A DNA stretch of 6,787 nt from Hyphomicrobiales bacterium (lineage in GTDB: Bacteria; Pseudomonadota; Alphaproteobacteria; Rhizobiales; Beijerinckiaceae), in assembly GCA_027489835.1 (NCBI GenBank), contig JAIXZF010000255.1:1-6787 (forward strand). The letters are read 5' to 3'. The notes beneath the pieces were generated by a model, which worked only from the letters and a program-made list of their open reading frames with translations, had not been told where the DNA came from and did not search any database. Shown here one piece after another: positions 1 to 6,487 of the stretch (its first letter is position 1; the number at the start of each line of letters is the position of its first letter). The position numbers were made by a program, and so were the translations under genes.

Positions 1-834
1 AGGCCGATGCTGACGCTGGCGACGGCGGCGCTCTGCGGCTATCGCGGCGACGGCCACGTCAAGCTCGCGGCTTCGGTGGAGTTCATGCACACCGCCACGC
101 TGCTGCATGACGACGTGGTGGACGAAAGCGACATGCGGCGCGGCAAGTTGGCGGCCCGCATGCTCTGGGGCAATGAAGCCTCCGTGCTGGTGGGCGATTT
201 CCTGCTCGGCCAGGCCTTCCGCATGATGGTCGAGGTCGGCTCGCTAAGGGCGCTCGAGATCCTGTCGACCGCCGCCGCCGTGATCGCCGAGGGCGAGGTG
301 ATGCAGCTCGCCGCCGCCAAGAACACCGAAACCACCGAGGACGAGTATCTCGCCGTGATCCGAGGCAAGACGGCGGAGCTGTTCGCCGCCGCCTGCGAGG
401 TCGGACCCGTCATCGCGGACCGGCCGAAGGCCGAGCACGCCGCCTGCCGCAGCTTCGGGCTCAATCTCGGCATCGCCTTCCAGCTCGTCGACGACGCGCT
501 GGACTATGGCGGCGTGGCCGCCAAGCTCGGCAAGAATGTCGGCGACGATTTCCGGGAGGGCAAGATAACGCTGCCCGTCGTGCTGTCCTTCCGGCGCGGC
601 AACGAGCAGGAGCGCGCCTTCTGGCGCCGCACCCTGCAGCAGGCCGATCTGCGCGAGGGCGACCTCGAGCACGCGATCGCCATCATGAAGCGGCATCGCG
701 CCCTCGACGACACGATCGAGCGCGCCCGCCACTATGGCGCGATGGCCGAGGACGCGCTGGCGCTGTTCCCGGACAGCGAGATGAAGGCCGCGATGATGGG
801 GGCCGTGGGCTTCTGCATCGCCAGGGCGCACTGA
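1..834 (+). CDS. ispB: Polyprenyl diphosphate synthase, long-chain (octaprenyl/decaprenyl type), 5'-truncated
   Basis: This enzyme condenses isopentenyl diphosphate units onto an allylic primer to make the long prenyl tail of ubiquinone, in the cytoplasm. The reading frame is open to the window edge: it begins Arg-Pro before the first Met at base 7, matching the family's conserved RPML segment. The true start, probably some 60 residues earlier, is therefore outside. Counting from that Met, the first aspartate-rich motif DDVVD is at residues 35-39, inside LLHDDVVDESDMRRG. The second, DDALD, is at 162-166, followed by the conserved DDFREGKITLP segment (180-190). Both Mg-diphosphate binding motifs are intact. 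The small Ala five residues before the first motif fits long-chain products. Alphaproteobacteria usually make Q10, so decaprenyl synthase is a reasonable guess, but product length cannot be read from the sequence. The gene converges on ispE with only 22 bases between stop codons. Confidence 0.93.
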   Translation, partial: RPMLTLATAALCGYRGDGHVKLAASVEFMHTATLLHDDVVDESDMRRGKLAARMLWGNEASVLVGDFLLGQAFRMMVEVGSLRALEILSTAAAVIAEGEVMQLAAAKNTETTEDEYLAVIRGKTAELFAAACEVGPVIADRPKAEHAACRSFGLNLGIAFQLVDDALDYGGVAAKLGKNVGDDFREGKITLPVVLSFRRGNEQERAFWRRTLQQADLREGDLEHAIAIMKRHRALDDTIERARHYGAMAEDALALFPDSEMKAAMMGAVGFCIARAH

Positions 835-838
835 GCGC

Positions 839-866
839 CCTGCTGCGGCAAGCCGGTCAGCGCAGG
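839..866. terminator. Weak candidate bidirectional hairpin between convergent genes
   Basis: The short space between the convergent polyprenyl synthase and ispE genes can fold into an imperfect hairpin. CCTGC (839-843) pairs with GCAGG (862-866), TG (844-845) with CA (858-859), and CGG (846-848) with CCG (853-855), around a CAAG loop. There is no T-run on either side, so it is not a classical intrinsic terminator. It overlaps the end of ispE, and its role is only suggested by its position between two 3' ends. Confidence 0.22.
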
Positions 867-1708
867 ACGGTCGCGCGCACCCACCAGGCAGGATGGGCGC
901 TGGCCAGCGCGCGGGCCGCGACTTCTGCCGCCGGACGGTCGCCGAACAGGCCGAAGCAGGTCGCTCCCGATCCCGACATGCGTGCGAGGCGGCAGCCGGG
1001 CTGACGGCCCAGCGCGTCCAGCGTTTCCCCGACGGCGGGCGCGAGTCGCAGCGCTGGACGCTCGAGGTCATTGCCGTGGCGCTGGAGGCTGGCCGGAAGG
1101 CCTTCGCCCAGTTCGATCGGCGCAGCCTCGCGCAGCGGCCCGCCCGGGGGAAGGCCAAGCGCCGTGAAGACCGAGGCCGTCGGCAGCCCGACGCCCGGAT
1201 TGACCAGGACGGCGGCGAGGCGAGGAAGGTGCAGCGGCGGGCCCAGCCGCTCGCCGACGCCCTCCATGAGGCGCGCCTTCGAATCGAGGCAGACGGGCAC
1301 GTCCGCCCCGACCGCGCGTGCCGCGTCGCGGACGGCGCCATCATCGAGCTGAATGCCGTTCAGCCGGGCCAGGAGCCTGAGCGCCGCGGCCGCGTCGGCG
1401 GAGCCGCCGCCGATGCCCGAGGCGATCGGCAGGCGCTTGTCGAGGGTGAAGCGCCCGAGCCGGGCCTGCGGGACGCGCGCCACGAAGACGTCCGCCGCCT
1501 TGAGCACGAGATTGCCGGGGCCTGCGTCGAGGCCGGCGCCGAACGGGCCTGCGATGGCCAAACCTGGGGAAGCCGCCGGGTCGAGGGACAGCCTGTCCCC
1601 GATGCCGGCGAAGGCCACGAGGCTGGACAGCTCGTGATAGCCGTCGGCCCGGCGCCCCAGCACCTCGAGGGTCAGGTTGACCTTGGCCGGCGCGCGGGTG
1701 GCGAGCAT
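857..1708 (-). CDS. ispE: 4-diphosphocytidyl-2-C-methyl-D-erythritol kinase (IspE)
   Basis: IspE is the ATP-dependent kinase of the cytoplasmic MEP (non-mevalonate) isoprenoid pathway. It phosphorylates the 2-hydroxyl of CDP-methylerythritol. The 283-residue length is normal for this GHMP-kinase family member. The N-terminal APAKVNL motif (6-12) carries the expected catalytic Lys9. GYHEL is at 23-27. The glycine-rich ATP loop, LPIASGIGGGSADAAA, spans 93-108. GADVP (134-138) supplies the expected catalytic Asp136. The C-terminal GHMP motif MSGSGATCFGLF is at 244-255. The ATG at 1708 puts APAKVNL at the usual distance from the N terminus, although the upstream sequence shows only a poor Shine-Dalgarno match. 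It starts 20 bases after the TPR gene's stop on the same strand, so it is probably co-transcribed and perhaps translationally coupled with it. Nothing is missing, and it looks fully functional. Confidence 0.97.
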   Translation of the reverse strand: MLATRAPAKVNLTLEVLGRRADGYHELSSLVAFAGIGDRLSLDPAASPGLAIAGPFGAGLDAGPGNLVLKAADVFVARVPQARLGRFTLDKRLPIASGIGGGSADAAAALRLLARLNGIQLDDGAVRDAARAVGADVPVCLDSKARLMEGVGERLGPPLHLPRLAAVLVNPGVGLPTASVFTALGLPPGGPLREAAPIELGEGLPASLQRHGNDLERPALRLAPAVGETLDALGRQPGCRLARMSGSGATCFGLFGDRPAAEVAARALASAHPAWWVRATVLR

Positions 1709-1728
1709 GGACGCGCCGTCCGGCGGCC

Positions 1729-3609
1729 TCAGCCGTCGTTCTTCTTGGGAGGCTCGGCCACGGCGGAGGCGGGCTTCACCTCGTCCTCGAGGCCCGATTC
1801 GATCTTCCTGAGGATCTTCGGCAGGTCTTCGGGCTCGGGGTTCAGGTCACGCGCGTGATTCCACTGGAACCGAGCCTCGAGCCTGCGGCCCACGCGCCAG
1901 TAGGCATCGCCGAGATGGTCGTTGATGACAGGATCGGAGGGCCTGAGGTCGATGGCGCGCTCCAGCTCACGCACCGCCTCCTCGAAGCGGCCGAGGCGGT
2001 AATAGGCCCAGCCGAGGCTGTCGATGATGTAGCCGTCGCGCGGCTTGAGCTCGACCGCGCGCCTGAGCATGGCGAACGCCTCGTCCAGGTTGATGCCCTG
2101 ATCGACCCAGGAATAGCCGAGATAGTTCAGCACCAGCGCGCGGTTCGAGCCCATGCTCTCGGGGATCAGCTCGAGCGCCTTGCGCAGATCGGCCTCGGCC
2201 TGCGGCCAGCGCTTGGTGCGCTCGTAGGCGATGCCGCGGGAATAGAACAGGTTCCAGTGATGGCGCTCGGGGGCTTTCACCAGCGCGAGGGCGCGCTCGT
2301 AATAGGTGGCCGCCTTGGCGAAGTCCTTCCGGCTGCGGTAGACGCCGCCGAGCGCGGAGAGCGCGTCGAGATCCTCGGGGTCTTCCTTGATGGCGGCCTC
2401 GAGATGGGCGACCGCCTCGTCCTTGCGGCCCATCGTCTCGAGCGCGAGCCCGATCTGAACCTCGGCATTGCTGCGGAGCGCCGAGTTCGCGGGCATCTTG
2501 TCGTAGACGACGATGGCGTCGTCCGGCTGCCGGGCGCGCTCCAGCGTGTCGCCGAGCGTGAGGATGGCGAGTTCGTGCCCCGGATCGAGGTACAGAGCCA
2601 GCCTCAGATAGATGATGACGATCGCGGCGTCGTTGTCCTCGCGGTTGCCGGCGCTGCCGAGCCCGTAGAGCGCCTCCGCCGCGCCCTGCTGGGCACTGGT
2701 GACGGTGCGCGCCAGCGTCGGCTGGCGCCCGCCCTGACCCGGCCCAGCCAGAGTCGACATGGCGTCGCGGACGATGGGATGGTTCGGCAGCAGCCGGTTG
2801 AAGCGGTCATAGGTCTCGCGCGCGCCGGTCACGTCGCCGCGGCGGGCCTGGAAGCGCCCCCAGGCGTCGACGACGCGCAGCGTGGTCGGATCGCCGTCAT
2901 AGGTCGCCTTCAGGCGCTTCTGCGCCTCGGCCGTGTTGCCCAGCACGTCGAAGATCAGCCCGGCATGGTAGTCGCGGAAGGTGTTGATCGAGCCGTCGCC
3001 CCTGAGCCGGTCGACGGTCTCGATGGCGCGGGCCTGGTCGCCGGCGCCGGCGAAGGCCCAGGCGGTGAGCAGCGTGGAGGTGATGTCCGCGGCGCGGCCC
3101 CTGCCGCCGCCGCGCAGGCGCTCGCGTGCAGCCTGGAACTGGCGGTTCTTGATCGAGCGGACCGCCAGCGTCATCTGCGCGAGGCCATTGGATGGATCAC
3201 GCTGGACGATGCGCTCGGCCGTGCGGAAGGCATCCGGCATCGCGCCGTCGGCGAGGAAGGCGACGAAGGAGCGCTCGACGAGTTCCTGGTTGCGCGGGTC
3301 GGCGCGCAGCGCCTCGCGCAGGAAAGTGGCGGCGGCGCCCGTATCGCGCGCCGAGCCGGCGATGAGGGCCGCAAGGTAGTTGCCCTCGATGCTGTCGGCC
3401 GGCTCGAACTTCTCCGCCTGCCGCGACTGGGCGTTGGCGAAGGCCACGCCGGCGAAGCTGGAAGCGAAGGCGAGGCCAAGCCCGACCAGCGAGACACGGG
3501 CGAAACGCGCCCAGCCATGGCCCGCAGGCTGAAGGTCCGGGCGCGCGGCGCCGGATCGAGGGGAAGATGTCAAGCGCGCCTCACTCAGGGTGTCCGGCGT
3601 CGGGGACAT
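1729..3609 (-). CDS. Exported tetratricopeptide-repeat protein upstream of ispE
   Basis: This 626-residue protein is built mostly of TPR helix pairs and has no recognisable catalytic domain. A basic N-terminal stretch is followed by a hydrophobic segment (about 38-58) ending AFANAQS, which reads as a signal peptide cut near residue 60. There is no lipobox Cys. A periplasmic TPR scaffold is therefore likely, though an uncleaved anchor is possible. Clear repeats lie at about 74-107, 380-412, 413-446, 449-485, 490-524, 525-558 and 559-592, with canonical closes such as EEAVRELERAIDLRPSDP (543-560). The middle (about 120-280) is more degenerate helical repeat, and a Gly/Gln-rich linker (about 288-310) separates the halves. 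The C-terminal tail is charged (DEVKPASAVAEPPKKNDG). The ATG at 3609 is the only ATG between the upstream in-frame stop and the signal segment, but its AAGAAGG ribosome site sits only two bases away. A TTG at 3573 (residue 13) after GAGG is an alternative start. The link with ispE is positional; the function is unknown. Confidence 0.9.
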   Translation of the reverse strand: MSPTPDTLSEARLTSSPRSGAARPDLQPAGHGWARFARVSLVGLGLAFASSFAGVAFANAQSRQAEKFEPADSIEGNYLAALIAGSARDTGAAATFLREALRADPRNQELVERSFVAFLADGAMPDAFRTAERIVQRDPSNGLAQMTLAVRSIKNRQFQAARERLRGGGRGRAADITSTLLTAWAFAGAGDQARAIETVDRLRGDGSINTFRDYHAGLIFDVLGNTAEAQKRLKATYDGDPTTLRVVDAWGRFQARRGDVTGARETYDRFNRLLPNHPIVRDAMSTLAGPGQGGRQPTLARTVTSAQQGAAEALYGLGSAGNREDNDAAIVIIYLRLALYLDPGHELAILTLGDTLERARQPDDAIVVYDKMPANSALRSNAEVQIGLALETMGRKDEAVAHLEAAIKEDPEDLDALSALGGVYRSRKDFAKAATYYERALALVKAPERHHWNLFYSRGIAYERTKRWPQAEADLRKALELIPESMGSNRALVLNYLGYSWVDQGINLDEAFAMLRRAVELKPRDGYIIDSLGWAYYRLGRFEEAVRELERAIDLRPSDPVINDHLGDAYWRVGRRLEARFQWNHARDLNPEPEDLPKILRKIESGLEDEVKPASAVAEPPKKNDG

Positions 3610-3678
3610 GGCCTTCTTGGCGGCTCGCCCATCCGACGCACCTTCGCATCATGCCGGGCAGGATGGCCGCAACGCGGC

Positions 3679-3705
3679 AATTAAACAAGCCACCTCGAAT
3701 GTCAC
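3679..3705 (-). promoter_or_regulatory. Weak candidate promoter for the TPR-ispE unit
   Basis: In the 109-base gap upstream of the TPR gene, the minus strand carries GTGACA (3705-3700), one base off the -35 consensus. About 15 bases later comes an AT-rich TTTAATT stretch (around 3685-3679), the only AT-rich patch in the gap. The spacing is short and the -10 match poor. Read-through from ETF-QO is an alternative, since both genes point the same way and no convincing terminator separates them. Confidence 0.25.
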
Positions 3706-3718
3706 AGGCGCGCGCCGG

Positions 3719-5410
3719 TCACATGTTCGGATAGTTCGGCCCGCCGCCGCCCTCCGGCGTGACCCAGTTGATGTTCTGCGAGGGGTCCTTGATGTCGCAG
3801 GTCTTGCAGTGCACGCAGTTCTGCGCGTTGATCACGAAACGGGGATCGGTCTTCGCGGCCGGATCGGCATAGACCACCTCATAGACGCCCGCGGGACAGT
3901 AGAGCCGCGCCGGCTCGCCGTAGAGCGGAAGGTTGCGGGCGATCGGGATCGACGGATCGCGCAGCTTGAGATGGGCCGGCTGGTCCTCCTCGTGATTGGT
4001 CGAGGAGATGAAGACCGAGGAGAGCCTGTCGAAGGTCAGGACGCCGTCGGGCTTGGGATAAGTGAGCTGCTTCACCTGGTCGATCGGTTTGAGCGATTCG
4101 TGGTCGGCCTTGCCGTGGCGCATCGTGCCGAAGGGCGAGAGGCCGAGAAGCTGGTTCGCCCACATGTCGACGCCGCCAAGGACGACGCCGCCGATCGTGC
4201 CGAACTTCGACCAGAGCGGCTTGACGTTGCGGACGGAGCGGAGGTCCCGCCCGATCTCGGAGCCGCGCCAGCCCTCCTCGTAGGCCGCGACCTCGTCATG
4301 GGCGCGCCCCTCCGAGAGCGCGGCAAAGACGTGCTCGGCTGCCATCATGCCTGAGAGCACCGCATTGTGGCTGCCCTTGATGCGCGGGACGTTGACGAAG
4401 CCGGCCGAGCAGCCCAGCAGCGCCCCGCCCGGGAAGGTCAGCTTCGGCACCGACTGCCACCCGCCCTCGGTGATGGCACGCGCGCCATAGGAGAGGCGCT
4501 TGCCGCCCTCGAACACGTCGCGGATCATCTCGTGCGTCTTGAAACGCTGGAACTCGTCGAACGGCGAGAGGGTGGGGTTGGTGTAGTTGAGGTGGACGAC
4601 GAAGCCGACGGCCACGAGGTTGTCGTCGAAATGATAGAGGAACGAGCCGCCGCCGGTGCTCATGTCGAGCGGCCAGCCGAAGGAGTGCTGCACCAGTCCG
4701 GCCTGGAACTTCTCGGGATTGACCTGCCAGAGCTCCTTGAGGCCGATGCCGTATTTCTGGGGCTCCCGGCCGGCATCGAGCTCGTAGCGGCGGATGAGCT
4801 GCTTGGTGAGGTGCCCGCGTGCCCCCTCGCCGAACAGGGTGTACTTGCCGCGCAATTCCATGCCGCGCGTGAAGCGCTCCGACACGGTGCCGTCCCTGGC
4901 GATGCCCATGTCGCCGGTGGCCACGCCCGCGACGGCGCCCTTGTCGTCGAACAGGATTTCGGCCGCCGCGAAGCCTGGATAGATCTCGACGCCGAGCGCC
5001 TCGGCCTGCTGGGCGAGGTAGCGCGCCACATTGCCGAGCGAGCCGACGAAGTTGCCGTGATTGTCCATGAGCTTCGGCATGGCGAAGTTCGGAAGGCGCA
5101 CGCCGCCGGCGGGCCCGAGGAAGTAGAAGCGATCCTCGCTGACCTCGGTCTTCAGGGGGCGGGCCTCGTCGGCGCGCCATTCCGGCAACAGGCGGTCGAG
5201 GCCGACAGGGTCGATCACGGCGCCGGAGAGGATGTGCGCGCCCACCTCCGAGCCCTTCTCGACCACCACGACCGACACATCGCCGCCCGCCTCGGCCGCG
5301 ACCTGCTTGAGCCGGATCGCGGCCGCGAGGCCCGCGGGGCCCGCGCCGACGATCACCACGTCATATTCCATGGCCTCGCGGGGCTCGTTCAGCGCTTCCT
5401 GGATGTCCAT
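3719..5410 (-). CDS. Electron-transfer flavoprotein:ubiquinone oxidoreductase (ETF-QO)
   Basis: ETF-QO is a membrane-surface flavoprotein. It takes electrons from reduced ETF, which is loaded by acyl-CoA and other dehydrogenases, and passes them through FAD and a 4Fe-4S cluster to ubiquinone. The chosen start gives 563 residues, normal for a bacterial enzyme. The FAD dinucleotide motif VGAGPAGLAAA is at 21-31. A conserved flavoprotein segment, GKYTLFGEGARGHLTKQL, is at 188-205. A hydrophobic stretch around 404-423 matches the expected membrane and quinone-docking region. The C-terminal cluster domain has TNHEEDQPAHL (471-481), Cys505 (YCPAGVYE), and Cys532, Cys535 and Cys538 (NCVHCKTCDIKDPSQNINWV), so all four ligands are present. 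The ATG at 5410 is preceded by an excellent ribosome site, GGAGGAGGAAGCG. The same frame stays open for 326 more codons upstream, but that part is antisense to the UDG gene and resembles no flavoprotein. No ETF subunit genes are in the window. Confidence 0.97.
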   Translation of the reverse strand: MDIQEALNEPREAMEYDVVIVGAGPAGLAAAIRLKQVAAEAGGDVSVVVVEKGSEVGAHILSGAVIDPVGLDRLLPEWRADEARPLKTEVSEDRFYFLGPAGGVRLPNFAMPKLMDNHGNFVGSLGNVARYLAQQAEALGVEIYPGFAAAEILFDDKGAVAGVATGDMGIARDGTVSERFTRGMELRGKYTLFGEGARGHLTKQLIRRYELDAGREPQKYGIGLKELWQVNPEKFQAGLVQHSFGWPLDMSTGGGSFLYHFDDNLVAVGFVVHLNYTNPTLSPFDEFQRFKTHEMIRDVFEGGKRLSYGARAITEGGWQSVPKLTFPGGALLGCSAGFVNVPRIKGSHNAVLSGMMAAEHVFAALSEGRAHDEVAAYEEGWRGSEIGRDLRSVRNVKPLWSKFGTIGGVVLGGVDMWANQLLGLSPFGTMRHGKADHESLKPIDQVKQLTYPKPDGVLTFDRLSSVFISSTNHEEDQPAHLKLRDPSIPIARNLPLYGEPARLYCPAGVYEVVYADPAAKTDPRFVINAQNCVHCKTCDIKDPSQNINWVTPEGGGGPNYPNM

Positions 5411-5423
5411 CGCTTCCTCCTCC
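5411..5423 (-). promoter_or_regulatory. Strong ribosome binding site fixing the ETF-QO start
   Basis: On the minus strand GGAGGAGGAA (5423-5414) contains AGGAGG five bases upstream of the ATG at 5410. This near-perfect Shine-Dalgarno sequence decides the start against both the long upstream extension of the frame and the second Met 13 codons later. Confidence 0.85.
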
Positions 5424-5462
5424 GCGATGCCTTTCAGGCACCTCACGGGTCCTTCGCCAAGA

Positions 5463-5480
5463 TGGTTTATATATGAACCA
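5463..5480. promoter_or_regulatory. AT-rich near-palindrome, candidate operator in the ETF-QO/UDG divergent region
   Basis: TGGTTTATATATGAACCA is an 18-base inverted repeat in which all but one symmetric pair match (the T at 5468 faces the G at 5475). The core TATATA is unlike the surrounding GC-rich DNA. It overlays the likely -10 of ETF-QO, so a dimeric repressor bound here could block that promoter and perhaps influence the opposite-facing UDG gene. MarR-, TetR- and GntR-type regulators bind sites of this size and symmetry, but I do not recognise a specific regulator, and none is encoded in the window. Confidence 0.5.
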
Positions 5481-5497
5481 ACCGGCTGTCTCCGCAA
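5468..5497 (-). promoter_or_regulatory. Candidate sigma-70-type promoter for ETF-QO
   Basis: The minus strand reads TTGCGG (5497-5492), an 18-base spacer, then TATATA (5473-5468). The -35 match is only TTG plus weak positions. The -10 lies in the only strongly AT-rich island of the intergenic region. A start about seven bases beyond the -10 would give a leader of roughly 50 bases before the ATG at 5410. The -10 falls inside the palindrome described separately. No transcript evidence is available from sequence alone. Confidence 0.4.
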
Positions 5498-5516
5498 GCC
5501 TTGATGGCCGTGGCCT

Positions 5517-5547
5517 GGGCCCCGCGCAAGGGCTTTTGCGCTGGCCC
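5517..5547 (+). other. Potential stem-loop in the leader side of the UDG gene
   Basis: GGGCC (5517-5521) pairs with GGCCC (5543-5547). After a small internal loop, GCGCAA (5524-5529) pairs with TTGCGC (5536-5541) around a six-base loop, GGGCTT. If transcription of the UDG gene begins upstream of about 5515, this would form a stable leader hairpin some 50 bases before the start codon. No T-run follows. GC-rich DNA yields such hairpins by chance, so a function is uncertain. Confidence 0.3.
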
Positions 5548-5584
5548 GCCCAGCAAGATGATGGCGGCGCGGCCCCGATCTGCT

Positions 5585-5599
5585 AGGGAAAGCGTCATG
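5585..5599 (+). promoter_or_regulatory. Ribosome binding site deciding the UDG start
   Basis: AGGGA (5585-5589) lies seven bases upstream of the ATG at 5597. It selects this start over the Met codons at 5501 and 5504, whose extra 32 residues (basic, Pro/Ala-rich) look like translated leader. From 5597 the protein opens directly into the helical segment LTPAELADILAFHVDAGVD. Confidence 0.65.
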
Positions 5600-6487
5600 A
5601 GCCCCGGCTTCTCCAGCCAACCCCTGACGCCAGCCGAGCTGGCCGACATCCTCGCCTTCCATGTCGATGCGGGCGTGGACGCGGGGCTGGACGAGCTCGC
5701 GCATGACCGCTTCGCGGAGGCCGCCGCGGCGCTGCCGGCCGCCGCCGGGCCGCAGCCTGCCGCCACGCCGGCGAGCGGGGCAACGGCGTCCGCTCCCGGC
5801 CGCACGCTGACACGTCCGCCCGCCAGCCAGACCGAGCCGCGCATGAGCCAGGCAGGGGCCGCGATGAGCGCGGACGACGCGGCGCTGAGCGCCACACAGC
5901 TGGCGCGCGCGGCGACGACGCTGGACGAGCTCAGGGCCGCGATGGAGCGCTTCGAGGGCTGCGCGCTGAAGGCGACCGCCAAGAATTTGTGCTTCGCCGA
6001 TGGCGACCCGGCCGCCCGGATCATGCTGGTGGGCGAGGCGCCGGGAGCCGACGAGGACCGGCAGGGCCTGCCTTTCGTGGGCGTCTCGGGCCAGCTGCTC
6101 GACCGCATGCTCGGCGCGATCGGCCTCTCGCGCGCTTCGGATGTCTACATCGCCAACATCGTGCCGTGGCGGCCGCCGGGCAACCGCACGCCGACCACGC
6201 AGGAGATGATGGCCTGCAAGCCCTTCATCGAGCGGCAGATCGAGCTTGCCGCGCCCGACATCCTCGTCACGCTCGGGGGCCCATCGTCGCAGGCGCTGCT
6301 CGGCATCAAGGGCATCATGGCCGAGCGCGGGCGCTGGCGCGAGTACCGGGCCGGGGACAGAGTGATCCCCGCCCTGCCGACGCTGCATCCGGCCTACCTG
6401 CTGCGCAACCCGATCGCCAAGCGGTCGAGCTGGGCCGACCTGCGCGCGCTGCGCGGCCGGCTGGACGCGCTGCCGCCCCGGGGTTGA
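5597..6487 (+). CDS. Uracil-DNA glycosylase superfamily protein, family 4-like
   Basis: The protein resembles family 4 uracil-DNA glycosylases, which remove uracil from DNA to start base-excision repair. The 296 residues comprise an N-terminal helical segment (about 10-40), an Ala/Pro-rich, probably disordered linker (about 41-90), and the glycosylase domain (about 100-290). Motif A is GEAPGADED (146-154) followed by GLPFVG (157-162). NIVPWRPPGNRTPT (187-200) matches the conserved central segment. Motif B is LHPAYLLRN (263-271). Classical family 4 enzymes hold a 4Fe-4S cluster with four Cys. Here Cys122 and Cys207 align with two of them, but the other two positions appear to be Phe119 and Trp191. 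Cys132 is an extra Cys. The cluster is therefore probably absent or altered. The frame stays open upstream, but ribosome-site and domain evidence favour 5597. It is transcribed divergently from ETF-QO and converges on the DUF3830 gene. Uracil excision is inferred from family; altered specificity is possible. Confidence 0.88.
   Translation: MSPGFSSQPLTPAELADILAFHVDAGVDAGLDELAHDRFAEAAAALPAAAGPQPAATPASGATASAPGRTLTRPPASQTEPRMSQAGAAMSADDAALSATQLARAATTLDELRAAMERFEGCALKATAKNLCFADGDPAARIMLVGEAPGADEDRQGLPFVGVSGQLLDRMLGAIGLSRASDVYIANIVPWRPPGNRTPTTQEMMACKPFIERQIELAAPDILVTLGGPSSQALLGIKGIMAERGRWREYRAGDRVIPALPTLHPAYLLRNPIAKRSSWADLRALRGRLDALPPRG

Noticed and set aside
244..1344. A 366-residue minus-strand open frame spanning the polyprenyl synthase and ispE
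   Set aside because: It overlaps ispE in another frame and lies antisense to the synthase. Both real genes carry full motif sets, and the translation looks like frame-shifted GC-rich sequence.
893..1858. A 321-residue plus-strand open frame opposite ispE
   Set aside because: It is fully explained as the shadow of ispE: Arg/Ala/Gly-rich, no family motifs, and it runs across the ispE-TPR junction without a ribosome site.
3666..3678. GCCGC-AAC-GCGGC hairpin in the gap between ETF-QO and the TPR gene
   Set aside because: The stem is five base pairs with a three-base loop. On the minus strand no T-run follows it, so it does not qualify as a terminator for ETF-QO. Chance is likely in GC-rich DNA.
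1855..3684. A 609-residue plus-strand open frame opposite the TPR gene
   Set aside because: It is the antisense of a clearly recognised TPR protein. Its translation is compositionally odd (rich in Arg, Ala, Gly, Val, Glu) with no domain I recognise, and long antisense frames are expected with G/C-biased third codon positions.
3707..3716. Perfect GC-only palindrome GGCGCGCGCC just after the ETF-QO stop
   Set aside because: Alternating GC decamers are common by chance at this base composition, and it has no loop or T-run.
4367..5476. A 369-residue plus-strand open frame opposite ETF-QO
   Set aside because: It is antisense to conserved flavoprotein motifs, low in complexity and without recognisable domains.
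5501..5596. A 32-residue N-terminal extension of the UDG protein from the ATG at 5501
   Set aside because: No good ribosome site precedes 5501, the residues look non-conserved, and the ATG at 5597 has AGGGA at proper spacing.
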